From Arthrobacter echini (GTDB taxonomy: Bacteria > Actinomycetota > Actinomycetes > Actinomycetales > Micrococcaceae): a stretch of 64,000 nt of DNA. The position numbers and the translations under genes are program-made. The stretch spans positions 303,871 through 367,870 of the forward strand of contig NZ_SSWH01000002.1 in the NCBI RefSeq assembly GCF_004803505.1, given 5' to 3'. The notes under the pieces are model-generated. The model worked only from the letters and a program-made list of their open reading frames with translations. It searched no databases and was not told the origin of the DNA. Below are positions 8,609 through 17,294 of this stretch, piece after piece. The first letter of the stretch is position 1. Each line of letters opens with the position of its first letter.

Positions 8609-9013
8609 GACTCTGGCATACCCAGACCTACCCGAGGGGCAGCTCACCGAGCACGACCTGATCGAAACATGACCGGCGAATGCGAACTGGCCTGGGTTGC
8701 CGAAGCCCTGAGACATGTGCTCTGCGGCGCATGGTCCCGACGCAGCGACCTGGAGAACGGGCTTGTCCACTCAGCGGATGATCAGTACGTGATCATCCTG
8801 CACAGGTCCACATGGTCGATTCGGGGAGCTTCGTCGAGAGGTGCCACTCCAGCGGCTCCCACACACGACGTCGAACACCACAGCGCGGGTTCCGGCAGGA
8901 ACAGTGATCCCTGACATGGTTCAGTCCCTCGTTGTGCTCAGCGTACGCAGGTCAGTCACCGACCGTTGCGGACTCACTACACTGAATCGCGTGCTGCTCA
9001 GGACACATCGCGC
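8609..9013. other. Intergenic region between divergent genes, with a long palindrome
   Basis: About 405 bases between the peptidase-like gene (minus) and the methyltransferase (plus). No convincing coding frame was found: a possible 81-codon frame on the plus strand at 8669-8914 has no family features or ribosome-binding site. The only structured element is the inverted repeat at 8776-8798. Confidence 0.5.
8776..8798. promoter_or_regulatory. Perfect 9-bp inverted repeat, 5-base spacer
   Basis: GGATGATCA and TGATCATCC flank GTACG, giving a perfect 9-5-9 palindrome of 23 bp. It sits in the middle of a 405-base intergenic region between divergent genes, where an operator would be expected. There is no T-run after it, so it is less likely to be a terminator. 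Confidence 0.4.
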
Positions 9014-9754
9014 GTGAGCGCCTCAGACTTCTATACCGGGATCGTCCCCGAAATCTACACCGCGCTGCGGGGCACCACCTTCGACGCCGCCCGCTACGTC
9101 GAGTTCGTCGGACAGGCGGGGCAACCAGCGCTCGAGCTCGGGTGCGGCGACGACGGGCCGTTCTTCGAGCTCCTTCGGCGCGGTGTCGACGTCGACGGCG
9201 TCGACTCGTCGCAGGACATGCTCGATCGCTGCCACGCACGCGCCGATGCGGAAGGTCTGCAGGTGCGCACCTACTGCCAGCCGATGCAGGAGCTGGCCTT
9301 GCCCCGCACCTACCGGGCGATCTATCTGGTCGGACCGACGTTCACCCTGCTTCCCGACGACGACGCCGCGTACCGGACCCTGCAAGGCATCGCCGCTCAT
9401 CTTCATCCGGACGGGCGGGCCATGGTGCCGCTCTGGATCCCGGAGCCTACCCCGGCCGAGGAGTTCGGTCGCGTGCGCGAAGCAAGGACCGCCGACGGGG
9501 CGCTGGCCCGCTACACGATCGAGTCCGAGGAGTACGACAGCAGCACTCTCCGAACGCGCCGGACCCACACGCGCTACGAGCTGCAGAGGGACGATCAGAT
9601 GGAACGGGTGGACCGCGTGTGGACCATCCACTGGCACGATCCCGACCAGTTCGTGGATCTCGCCCGGTCCGCAGGGCTTGTCGTCGCCCGCATGGACCCG
9701 CTCGAGGACCGGGAGTTCACCGGATACCTCCGGAGGACCGGGACAACAGGCTAG
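9014..9754 (+). CDS. Class I SAM-dependent methyltransferase
   Basis: A 246-residue protein with a Rossmann methyltransferase core: motif I ALELGCGDDGPFFELL (about residues 40-55), the acidic end of strand 2 at VDGVDSSQDML, and motif IV-like AIYLVGPTFTLLPD. The later sheet shows HLHPDGRAMVPLW, a common post-motif pattern. The C-terminal AGLVVARMDPLEDREFTGYLRR is also typical. Substrate is unknown (small molecule most likely). GTG at 9014 is chosen with AGGA about 10 bases upstream; a TTG 16 codons earlier is in frame but lacks support. It stands alone, convergent with the downstream membrane protein (7 bases between stops). Confidence 0.8.
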   Translation: MSASDFYTGIVPEIYTALRGTTFDAARYVEFVGQAGQPALELGCGDDGPFFELLRRGVDVDGVDSSQDMLDRCHARADAEGLQVRTYCQPMQELALPRTYRAIYLVGPTFTLLPDDDAAYRTLQGIAAHLHPDGRAMVPLWIPEPTPAEEFGRVREARTADGALARYTIESEEYDSSTLRTRRTHTRYELQRDDQMERVDRVWTIHWHDPDQFVDLARSAGLVVARMDPLEDREFTGYLRRTGTTG

Positions 9755-9761
9755 GAGTTCT

Positions 9762-11312
9762 TCAGCGGGCGGATGCCTGTACGAGGACGGCAACCGCGCT
9801 CGCGATGACCTGCGCAATGAGGAGCCAGGGGTGAACAGCTCCGAGGTAGAGGGCGAGCAGGATCGGGATCATCGCCACGACGGTGATGTCCGTGCCACTC
9901 AGGAGTGATGCCGCCTGACCCTGGGGTACGGGTCCGAACGGCGTCTCCACGGGCGGCGTGCTCCAGTCCGTCGGCGGACGCGTCGCAGCCCGCACTGCTC
10001 CTGCTCCCATACCAGGGCCTGCGATGACGCCCAGCAGGACGAGGGACGCGGGTCCGGCGCCCAGCCCGACGAGCACGGCGACCAGTGCACCCATCCACAG
10101 CACCATGGCCAGGGCGGGCATGAGTATTCTGCTGCACCGGACCAGGAACGGGCTGATGGGCAGAAGCGTGTCGAGCTCGGCGACGACCGCGATGCGCCGG
10201 GCAACTGTCCCGGTCCCCGCGCTCACGCTGCAGCCGGCAACGAGGACGACGCCGAGCACGACGACCACGGGAAGAGCCGGCGTGAGCAGGGCCAGGCCCA
10301 GGCAGATGCCCCACCACGTCAGCGCGGCGATGGGCAGGGGCTGCAGACGGAGAAACGCCACGACGTCCGCGCGCACGAGCGCCGCGACGGCCGAATGGGT
10401 GGGGCGTGCGTAGTACCGACGTCCGCGCCGGCTGGCACTGTGGCGTGGCGGTGATGTGAGGGCACGCCGCAGCTCATTGGTGTCGACGAAGAAGATGGAG
10501 GCCGCGGCGTGTCCGGAGACAGCGCCGCCTCGCTGGAGCTCGACGCCGGGCACGTCACCGACGCGGGGTATCACCTGGGCGAGGAGAACTGCGGCCGTGA
10601 TGAGCACCAGCACAAGGGGCCAGGCAGTGGCCGTCAGGAAGGGCAGGAGGGCCACGGGGACGAGCCCGAGGACGATCCAGGTCCGCGGTGTGGGTGAAGC
10701 CGAGGGCCGTAGTTGCAGGATCGCCGCACCGGCCACGGCGAGGACGGCCCCGACGCCGAAGACCAGCGCCGAACTCGCGTGCACCGTCGGTGAGCGGTCG
10801 GGCGACGTCAGGACACTGAAGGGAACGTAGGCCAGGAAGGCGATGCCACCCGAGGCCATGAGCCGCCTGCGGAAGGCCGGTAGGACCATGCGCCCACGCC
10901 CGATCGGCAGGGGCAGCCACCAAGCTCCTTCGGCCCTGGTCACCGTAACGGGCCCCAGACGGCGGGCCAGCGACATGATGCCGACCAGGGCCAGACAGGT
11001 CAGGACCAGCCAGACGACATCGGCGGGCACCACCTGCCAGCGTGCCGCCACCAGATCCGTGTCGCCGAGACTCCGTCCTGCCAGCTCATCGCGAAGGGTG
11101 AGGACGAACGAGACGGCGATCATCAGGACGACCCCGAGGGCGAGCGCGTTCGAGTAGACGTCGACGAACACATCGCGCGCCGAGGTATGAGCCCTGTGGT
11201 ACTGCCGGGAGGCGGACCGCGTGAAGTCGACGATCTCCCGGGTCAGGAGCTGCGAAGGCCCATCGGAGGACGACGACCCCGAGGAGCGGCGAGCTGACTC
11301 AGGAACCCGCAA
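9762..11312 (-). CDS. Polytopic membrane protein (DUF6297-like), probable ABC partner
   Basis: A 516-residue integral membrane protein with about 10-12 helices, rich in Val, Leu and Ala, with an Arg/His-rich cytosolic loop near the middle (ASRRGRRYYARPTHS). It resembles the DUF6297-type proteins of actinobacteria that are encoded with a single ABC ATPase (family name from memory, not searched). A TTG start is used, 14 bases inside the 3' end of the ATPase gene with GGAG upstream, so translation is coupled. Together they would form an exporter-type ABC complex of unknown cargo. Confidence 0.65.
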   Translation of the reverse strand: MRVPESARRSSGSSSSDGPSQLLTREIVDFTRSASRQYHRAHTSARDVFVDVYSNALALGVVLMIAVSFVLTLRDELAGRSLGDTDLVAARWQVVPADVVWLVLTCLALVGIMSLARRLGPVTVTRAEGAWWLPLPIGRGRMVLPAFRRRLMASGGIAFLAYVPFSVLTSPDRSPTVHASSALVFGVGAVLAVAGAAILQLRPSASPTPRTWIVLGLVPVALLPFLTATAWPLVLVLITAAVLLAQVIPRVGDVPGVELQRGGAVSGHAAASIFFVDTNELRRALTSPPRHSASRRGRRYYARPTHSAVAALVRADVVAFLRLQPLPIAALTWWGICLGLALLTPALPVVVVLGVVLVAGCSVSAGTGTVARRIAVVAELDTLLPISPFLVRCSRILMPALAMVLWMGALVAVLVGLGAGPASLVLLGVIAGPGMGAGAVRAATRPPTDWSTPPVETPFGPVPQGQAASLLSGTDITVVAMIPILLALYLGAVHPWLLIAQVIASAVAVLVQASAR

Positions 11313-11985
11313 TGAACTGCGCTCCCCGCTCGGTGTCGACCTGCTCCACGACCTCGTCGATCACCAGGCAGGCCGTTGCTGCCTGTACGAGCAGTCGGGG
11401 GTCGTGCGTGACCAGGACGACGGCGGTCCCGGCGTCGGCCCGCTGCCGGATGCGTTCTGCCAGCCCCTCGCGCATCACCGGGTCCAGACGCTGTTCCGGC
11501 TCATCGAGGATCAGCAGGGACGACGGGCGGATGAAGGCGGCGGCAAGCAGCAGGCGCCTGCGCTGTCCCGACGACACCACGTCGGGTACGACGCCTGCCT
11601 TGTCCTCAAGACCGAAGAACCCCAGCTCCGCATCGACTGCTTCCTCCGGAGAGCCGAGCGAATGGCCCCGCGCCACCAGCAGCAGATGCTCCCGGATCGT
11701 CAGGGAAGGAAAGAACACGTCCTCGTCGAACAATACCGCGACCTGACGCCGGAACCCGGCAGAATCGGGCATCACCGGCAGGCCCAGCACACGCAGCTCC
11801 CCTGCCAGTGGCTCCTGCCGCCCGGCTACCGTACGTGCCACGGTGGACTTCCCGGCACCGTTGAATCCCACCACCGCCAGGACCTCGCCCGGCATCATCC
11901 GGAAGGAGACCTCCCCGCACACCGGACGTCCCGCGTACCCCACGAGAAGCCGATCGGCCTCGAGCGCTTCCCCCACAGCTGCCAT
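11299..11985 (-). CDS. ABC transporter ATP-binding protein
   Basis: A 228-residue single nucleotide-binding domain: Walker A GFNGAGKST (about residues 40-48), Q-loop region VAVLFDEDVFF, a signature VSSGQRRR (SSGQ in place of LSGGQ), Walker B LLILDEP and switch His in VLVTHD. The D-loop EQRLDP follows Walker B. It is the first gene of a two-gene unit with the overlapping membrane protein. The signature variant is compatible with activity and common in export-type ATPases. The promoter lies in the 133 bases before the divergent glutaminase gene. Confidence 0.85.
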   Translation of the reverse strand: MAAVGEALEADRLLVGYAGRPVCGEVSFRMMPGEVLAVVGFNGAGKSTVARTVAGRQEPLAGELRVLGLPVMPDSAGFRRQVAVLFDEDVFFPSLTIREHLLLVARGHSLGSPEEAVDAELGFFGLEDKAGVVPDVVSSGQRRRLLLAAAFIRPSSLLILDEPEQRLDPVMREGLAERIRQRADAGTAVVLVTHDPRLLVQAATACLVIDEVVEQVDTERGAQFIAGS

Positions 11986-12118
11986 CCTCCAACCCTAGAT
12001 GTTCTGTGTCATGACGCGGGAGACATGCCCGTTCGGCAGCGCTGAGCCCAGCAGCGCTGAGCCGCACGCGGCAGAGGAACGGCAGGAGCGCGCCGTCCAG
12101 CACCCTACGCTGGAGAGC

Positions 12119-13933
12119 ATGGAATCTCCGATCGAGAACTACCTGAGAATCATCCATGAGGAGATCTCCGACCTACGGGACGGCAAGCCCTACAGCACCA
12201 TCCCGGCGATGGCCTCGGTCAACCCCGACAATTTCGGTATCTGCCTCACCACCGTGGACGGCTACATGTACGAGGTCGGGGACACGCGTGAGGAGTTCAC
12301 GATCCAGTCGATCTCCAAGCCCTTCACCTACGGACTGGCCCTGTCCGATCTCGGGATGGACGCCGTCGACGCCAAGGTCGACGTCGAACCCTCCGGGGAT
12401 GCCTTCAACGAGATCTCGCTCGCCCCGGGCACGGGGCGTCCCTCGAACGCGATGATCAACGCCGGTGCCCTGACGGCGACCTCGCTGATCCGCTCCCGCG
12501 GAGGTAACACCCGGTTCAAGCGCATCGCGAACCTGTACTCGCAGTTCGCCGGCAGGCAGCTCGGCGTCGACGAGGAGATCTACCGGTCCGAGCTCGACCA
12601 CGGCCACCGGAACCGGGCACTGGCCTATCTCCTGCGCTCCTTCGAGATCATCGAGAACGACCCGACGCCCGTGGTCGAGGACTACTTCAGGCAGTGCTCG
12701 GTCATGGTCAACTGCATGGACCTGTCGGTGATGGCAGCGACGCTCGCCAACTCGGGCCGCAACCCGATGACGGGTGTCCAGGTCATGGATCTCCTCCCGG
12801 TCGAGCGCGTCCTCTCCGTCATGACCACGTGCGGCATGTACGACGACGCCGGTGCCTGGCTCACCTCGGTGGGTATGCCGGCCAAGAGCGGCGTGGGCGG
12901 CGGGACCATCGCCGTCCTGCCCGGCCAGGTGGGCCTGGCCGTCTACTCCCCTCCCCTCGACGACCACGGCAACAGCGTTCGCGGCGTTGCGACGAGCCAG
13001 CGACTGTCCAGGGACATGGAGCTGCATTTCGTCCGTGCAGCCCGTGCCGGACGCTCGGCCATCCGTGCCAGCTACGACATCACGGCCGCACCGTCGGGTA
13101 TCCGGCGCGCGGACGAGGCCGTCGAGGTCCTGCGCGAGGAGGGGCACCGGGCCATGGTCATCGAACTCAACGGAGATCTCCTGTTCGCCGGCACGGAATC
13201 CATGGTGCGGGAACTGAGCAGTCTGGCCGAGGACGTCGCCTACGTGATCCTGGACCTGCGCCGCGTGGACGAGGTCGCCGACGTCTCCCTCCGTCTGCTC
13301 GGCGAGGCCCGGGAGAATCTCCTCGACTCGGGCTGCGAGCTCGTCCTGATCGACCGCGAGAACACCCTCGCCGAGACGTTCAGGGACGTGGAACGCCCGG
13401 TGCCCACGTTCGACACGCGCACCGCGGCCGTCGAGTGGTGCGAGAACGAGCTCATCGCCCGGTACGGAGAACATCTGGTCCTGCCGACCGAGGTCGAGGT
13501 GGGCCAGTGCGTGGCGCTGAGCCCTCTCAAGCCCGCGCACCTCGCCGCCCTGACCCATCGCATGGAGGAGCGCATCTACGAGAAGGGCCAGGTGGTCCGT
13601 CGTGTCGGACAGTCCTTCGGCGGCGTGTTCTTCATTCTCGCCGGGAAGATCCTCACGTCGGCGCCCGGCCCCACCGGCGAGCGCCTGAGGCTGAGCACTC
13701 TCAGTGCCGGTATGACGTTCGGCGAGCTGGCCCTCGGCAGTGACGATCGCCAGGAGACCACCGTCAAGGCGCTGGAACGCACGCGCGTCGACGTCCTGAC
13801 CGCGCAGACCATCGAGGAGATCGAGGAGGAGGATCCCCGGCTCGCCGCGGAACTCTGGAAAGCGCTGACCCGCGACGCCTACTCCCGGGTGGACCTCTAT
13901 CTGCGCGAGACCGCGGTGCGCATGCGCGACTAG
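12119..13933 (+). CDS. glsA: Glutaminase A fused to STAS and cyclic-nucleotide-binding domains
   Basis: A 604-residue three-domain protein. Residues 1-310 are a serine-dependent beta-lactamase-fold glutaminase (L-glutamine to glutamate and ammonia) with the catalytic SxxK pair in QSISKPF (Ser64, Lys67), plus the conserved NAMINAGA and AKSGVGGG stretches. Residues about 330-430 form a STAS domain (VIELNGDLLFAGTESMV, VILDLRRVDEVADVS). Residues about 470-590 form a cNMP-binding-like domain (GVFFILAGKILTS, GMTFGELALGSDDRQETTVKAL). Fused glutaminases of this type are known in actinobacteria; the extra domains probably regulate activity, though ligand binding is not shown. The ATG has GGAG 5 bases upstream; the frame is open 40 codons further but without a ribosome-binding site. 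Confidence 0.92.
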   Translation: MESPIENYLRIIHEEISDLRDGKPYSTIPAMASVNPDNFGICLTTVDGYMYEVGDTREEFTIQSISKPFTYGLALSDLGMDAVDAKVDVEPSGDAFNEISLAPGTGRPSNAMINAGALTATSLIRSRGGNTRFKRIANLYSQFAGRQLGVDEEIYRSELDHGHRNRALAYLLRSFEIIENDPTPVVEDYFRQCSVMVNCMDLSVMAATLANSGRNPMTGVQVMDLLPVERVLSVMTTCGMYDDAGAWLTSVGMPAKSGVGGGTIAVLPGQVGLAVYSPPLDDHGNSVRGVATSQRLSRDMELHFVRAARAGRSAIRASYDITAAPSGIRRADEAVEVLREEGHRAMVIELNGDLLFAGTESMVRELSSLAEDVAYVILDLRRVDEVADVSLRLLGEARENLLDSGCELVLIDRENTLAETFRDVERPVPTFDTRTAAVEWCENELIARYGEHLVLPTEVEVGQCVALSPLKPAHLAALTHRMEERIYEKGQVVRRVGQSFGGVFFILAGKILTSAPGPTGERLRLSTLSAGMTFGELALGSDDRQETTVKALERTRVDVLTAQTIEEIEEEDPRLAAELWKALTRDAYSRVDLYLRETAVRMRD

Positions 13934-13952
13934 ATGCGCCGCCCCGGCCAGG

Positions 13953-14456
13953 TCAACGCACGACGTCGGCTTCGGCGACCACCTTCAGCTTCCGGAGGGT
14001 GCGGCGGATGTTGCCGCGCTGGAAGTCCGCGAAGGTCCTGCCTCCGGTGACGGCGGAGTCGAAGACCCGGGCGACGACGTCGGGCCAGGGCCTGTCGTCG
14101 GTCCACGTCTCGGTGACGAGGGTCCCGCCGTCGTGGTCCTCGAAGGTGTACTGCCAGGAGGCGATCCGCGCAGGAAGCCGTCGCTTCGGCCCGCCGATCT
14201 CATGCACGCGGAAGGCGAAGACCCGGCCCGGCTCCGCACGGGTGACGGTGCAGAGCGTGCTCCAGCTGACCCGGCCGCGCGTATTCGAACCGATGAACTC
14301 GTCCCCCACCTCGGCTGCGCCCTCGCGCCGGCGCGTAGCCCCCTTGTTCTCGGGGCTCCACTCACCCATTCTCGTGACATCGCCGATCATCCCGTACAGC
14401 TCCGACGGTGATCGGTCGATCACCACGCTGTCCGCTACGGATCTCGTGCGTCCCAT
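13953..14456 (-). CDS. SRPBCC (START-like) family protein
   Basis: A 167-residue single-domain protein of the polyketide cyclase/dehydrase, START-like superfamily. Visible features are the N-terminal strand and helix VVIDRSPSELYGMIGDVTRMGEWSPE, the middle strand region GDEFIGSNTRG, WQYTFEDHDGGTLVTETWTDD, and a long C-terminal helix ending in LRKLKVVAEA. Such folds bind hydrophobic ligands; no catalytic residues can be claimed. A strong AGGGGGA site precedes the ATG. It is convergent with glsA with 19 bases between stops. Confidence 0.8.
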   Translation of the reverse strand: MGRTRSVADSVVIDRSPSELYGMIGDVTRMGEWSPENKGATRRREGAAEVGDEFIGSNTRGRVSWSTLCTVTRAEPGRVFAFRVHEIGGPKRRLPARIASWQYTFEDHDGGTLVTETWTDDRPWPDVVARVFDSAVTGGRTFADFQRGNIRRTLRKLKVVAEADVVR

Positions 14457-14643
14457 GCATTCCCCCTGGTGTCCCTCATGCGCTGTACCCGGATGCGTCC
14501 GGCTCGGTCGCGGGCCAGTCTACGGGCGGGAGCCCTCCGAGGTGAGCACGGGTGGGAGACCGGTTCGATCGATCCAGTCGGTACGACACCTAGACTGACC
14601 TCGGCACGGCCAGGGCGACCGCAGCCGACAGAGGACGGAACAC

Positions 14644-15495
14644 GTGATGACGGTACTGATAGCGGGCTGTGGCGATCTGGGGACCGAGGTGGGGCTGCGG
14701 ATGGCGGCCCGGGGTGAACGCGTGATCGGCTGGCGGCGCTCCCCTCACCACCTGCCCGCCGGGATCGAACCTGTCACCGCCGACCTCACGCAGCAGCTGC
14801 CGGCGATCCCGCAGGACACCGACGTCGTCGTCATCGCCACCGCCGCCGGTGAGCGCACGGAGGAGGCCTACCGCAGCGCCTATGTGGACGCGACGGCCAA
14901 TGTCCTCGATGCTCTCGAGCGGGACGGCGTCCGGCCGCGGCGTGTCCTCTTCGTCTCCTCGACAGCAGTGTACGGGGACTTCGACGGCGCCTGGGTCACC
15001 GAGGAATCGCCTGCGGAGAGCGCGAGTCCCACAGCCCGTCAGGTCAGAACGGCCGAGCGGGTCCTCCTGGAGCGGCTCCCCGCCCAGGGGCTCGTCCTCC
15101 GCCTCGCGGGGATCTACGGGCCCGGACGCACACGGCTGATCGACCAGGTCACCGACGGAACGGCAGTGCTCCCGACCGAGATGCAGTGGACCAATCGCAT
15201 TCATCGTGACGATGCGGCTGCGGCCATCGTGCATCTCGTGACGTCGGTGGATTCCCCGGAGCAGATCTATCTCGGCGCGGACGAGGAGCCGGTGGATCTC
15301 GGCGAGGTGCTGCAGTTCATCGCGCGCGAGGTGGGTGTGCCCGACCCGCGGCGCGGTGAGACGTCGGCGACCCGTGGTGGCGCGCGCCGCGTGGACAGCA
15401 GCCTCCTGCGGTCCACGGGTTTCTCCTTCACCTACCCGACCTATCGTCAGGGATACCGGGCCGTCCTCGCCGGGAAAGGTGTCAGGCACCGGTAG
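14644..15495 (+). CDS. NAD-dependent epimerase/dehydratase family protein (YeeZ-like SDR)
   Basis: A 283-residue extended/atypical SDR. The N-terminal nucleotide-binding motif is IAGCGDLGTEVG, followed by VTADLTQQLP and VVVIATAAGERTEEAY. The active-site region has VSSTAVYGDFDG (Tyr in VYG), and the substrate side has LRLAGIYGPGRTRL, then NRIHRDDAAAAI, a pattern shared with YeeZ-type and related nucleotide-sugar-epimerase-like proteins. The typical Lys of YxxxK is replaced (GDFDG), so enzymatic activity is uncertain. GTG at 14644 has GAGG upstream; an ATG immediately follows at 14647 and is an alternative start. Confidence 0.8.
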   Translation: MMTVLIAGCGDLGTEVGLRMAARGERVIGWRRSPHHLPAGIEPVTADLTQQLPAIPQDTDVVVIATAAGERTEEAYRSAYVDATANVLDALERDGVRPRRVLFVSSTAVYGDFDGAWVTEESPAESASPTARQVRTAERVLLERLPAQGLVLRLAGIYGPGRTRLIDQVTDGTAVLPTEMQWTNRIHRDDAAAAIVHLVTSVDSPEQIYLGADEEPVDLGEVLQFIAREVGVPDPRRGETSATRGGARRVDSSLLRSTGFSFTYPTYRQGYRAVLAGKGVRHR

Positions 15496-15662
15496 AAGGC
15501 GCGACGACGGCACGCCTACGGGCGCGCCGCGGCCGCCCCGACCTCAAAGGGGACCGGACGCAGATGCTCGCATCCCCGGCTGTGCAGTGCCGGCAGGACC
15601 ATCGTCAGCTGTCGTAGCGTTCGTGGCGTACCCCTTCCCTGAACTATCCGCGCGTACTAACA

Positions 15663-15680
15663 TCTGACCATGCGGTCAGA
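15663..15680. promoter_or_regulatory. Probable TetR operator overlapping the tetR start codon
   Basis: TCTGACC and GGTCAGA form a perfect 7-bp inverted repeat separated by ATGC; the ATG of that spacer is the start codon of the TetR gene. An operator placed there would block transcription or translation of the regulator itself and of the downstream exporter genes, giving simple autoregulation (inference from position; TetR proteins commonly bind such palindromes). Confidence 0.6.
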
Positions 15681-16287
15681 CGAGATGGATCGGCCCCGGA
15701 CCTTCACCGAAGAGGCACGCCGCGCGCAGATCATGCGTTGCGCCATCGAGGCCCTGGCGGAGCTGGGGTTCTCCGGCAGTTCACTGGCGGAGATCGCACG
15801 AAGAGCAGGTGTGAGCAAGGGCGTGGTGTCCTACTACTTCGCGGGGAAGGACGAGCTTCTCGGGCAGGTGCTGTTCGACGTGTACGCCAGGGCGGGCGCG
15901 GCCATTGCGGAGCGGATCGGCCATGCGAATGATCCGGCGGTCGTCATCCGGGGCTACCTGGAGGCCAATCTGTCCTTCCTCGCGGAGAATCTGGCGGACA
16001 TCCGCGCTGTCGTCGAGATCGCCGCCAATGCGCGCAGCCCCGACGGCTCGCTGAGATTCGCCGTCCCCGGAGAGGATCCTGTCCTTGCGCATCTGCAGTC
16101 GCTGCTCCAGGCGGGCAAGGACACAGGGCGCTTCGGTGAGGTCGACTCCCGCTCGATGGCGGTGCTCATCCGAGGCGCCATCGATACCGCCTCCGGTCGG
16201 CTCGTCGGTGACCCGGCTTTCGATCTGGAGGCCTATACCCGGCAACTGGTCGACGTCGTCGACCTGGCACTGCGGCCGGCCACCTGA
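15670..16287 (+). CDS. TetR/AcrR family transcriptional regulator
   Basis: A 205-residue one-component regulator. The helix-turn-helix occupies about residues 30-60: SSLAEIARRAGVSKGVVSYYFAGKDELLG, a canonical TetR DNA-binding pattern. The rest is a helical ligand-binding domain (FDVYARAGAAIAERIG onward). It begins directly at a perfect palindrome that contains its own start codon, and is followed 62 bases later by an ABC-2 exporter pair on the same strand, which it very likely controls. The inducer is unknown. There is no good ribosome-binding site before the ATG; translation may be leaderless or the transcript may start very near. Confidence 0.9.
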   Translation: MRSDEMDRPRTFTEEARRAQIMRCAIEALAELGFSGSSLAEIARRAGVSKGVVSYYFAGKDELLGQVLFDVYARAGAAIAERIGHANDPAVVIRGYLEANLSFLAENLADIRAVVEIAANARSPDGSLRFAVPGEDPVLAHLQSLLQAGKDTGRFGEVDSRSMAVLIRGAIDTASGRLVGDPAFDLEAYTRQLVDVVDLALRPAT

Positions 16288-16349
16288 GGAAACAGACCGT
16301 CGGGATCCTGATCGAGGAACACCGGGCTACGACGTGGAAGGACGAACCC

Positions 16350-17255
16350 ATGGCTGGAGCCGCCGTGATCGAGATCGATCACCTGCACAAGACCTACGGA
16401 CGGACCGTCGCCGTCGATGACGTGTCCCTGCGCGTCGAGGAGGGAGAGATCTTCGGCATCCTGGGGCCCAACGGCGCGGGGAAGACCACGACGGTGGAGG
16501 CCATGGTGGGCCTGACACCCGTCGACGCCGGCCGGATCCGAGTGCTCGGGCTCGACCCGCACCGCGAAACCGCCCGGGTGCGTGAACTCGTCGGGATACA
16601 GCTCCAGCAGGTCCGCCTCCCGACCAGATTGCGCGTGAGCGAGGCACTCGAGCTGTACGCCTCCTTCTACGCCGGCCCCGCCGATACCGACGACCTGATG
16701 GACCTGCTGGGTCTGACCGAACAGCGGCGGACCGCCTTCGCGGAGCTCTCCGGCGGCCAGCAGCAACGGCTCTCGATCGCGCTGGCGCTGGTGGGCAACC
16801 CCCGGATCGCAGTCCTCGACGAGCTGACCACGGGCCTGGATCCGCAGGCCCGCCGGAATACCTGGGAGCTGATCGAGCAGATCCGGCGTCGCGGCGTCAC
16901 CATCGTGCTGGTCACGCACTACATGGACGAGGCCGAACACCTCTGTGACCACCTCGCCGTCATCAACCACGGCAGGGTGCAGGCCACCGGCCGGCCACGC
17001 GAGCTGGTCTCCGGTGACAGCGCCACCACCTATGTGATCGACCTCTCCGACACCGCTGCACAGGCGGACGCCCCGCACGTCGCTGCCGCGCTCGGCACAC
17101 ACGTCCGGACGGGACCCGGACGTCTCGAGGTCACCGGCGGACCGCGCGAGCTCACCGCCGCGCTGACGGCGCTGGTCGACGCCGGCGTCGTACCTGCCCG
17201 AATCCGTACGCGCAGTCTCGACGACGTCTTCGTCGACCTGACCCGCGACCTATGA
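16350..17255 (+). CDS. ABC-2 type exporter ATP-binding protein
   Basis: A 301-residue ATPase of the drug/antibiotic exporter type (DrrA/CcmA-like): Walker A GPNGAGKTT (about residues 38-46), Q-loop VGIQLQQ, signature LSGGQQQR, Walker B IAVLDELTTGLDP and switch VTHYMDEAEHLCD. Walker B is LDELTT rather than LDEPTT, still with the catalytic Glu. The C-terminal 80 residues are the extension typical of this subfamily. A GGAAGGAC site precedes the ATG. It forms an operon with the downstream permease and upstream TetR, suggesting an inducible efflux pump; cargo is unknown. Confidence 0.9.
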   Translation: MAGAAVIEIDHLHKTYGRTVAVDDVSLRVEEGEIFGILGPNGAGKTTTVEAMVGLTPVDAGRIRVLGLDPHRETARVRELVGIQLQQVRLPTRLRVSEALELYASFYAGPADTDDLMDLLGLTEQRRTAFAELSGGQQQRLSIALALVGNPRIAVLDELTTGLDPQARRNTWELIEQIRRRGVTIVLVTHYMDEAEHLCDHLAVINHGRVQATGRPRELVSGDSATTYVIDLSDTAAQADAPHVAAALGTHVRTGPGRLEVTGGPRELTAALTALVDAGVVPARIRTRSLDDVFVDLTRDL

Positions 17256-17294
17256 CACCCCTGATTCCACACCGTCACGAAAGAGGCGTCCGCG

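Noticed and set aside
8669..8914. 81-codon plus-strand frame between the peptidase and methyltransferase
   Set aside because: No start context, no family features, and the palindrome lies inside it.
12173..13558. 461-codon open frame antisense to the glutaminase gene
   Set aside because: High GC makes long antisense frames common; the plus strand has three recognisable domains, this has none.
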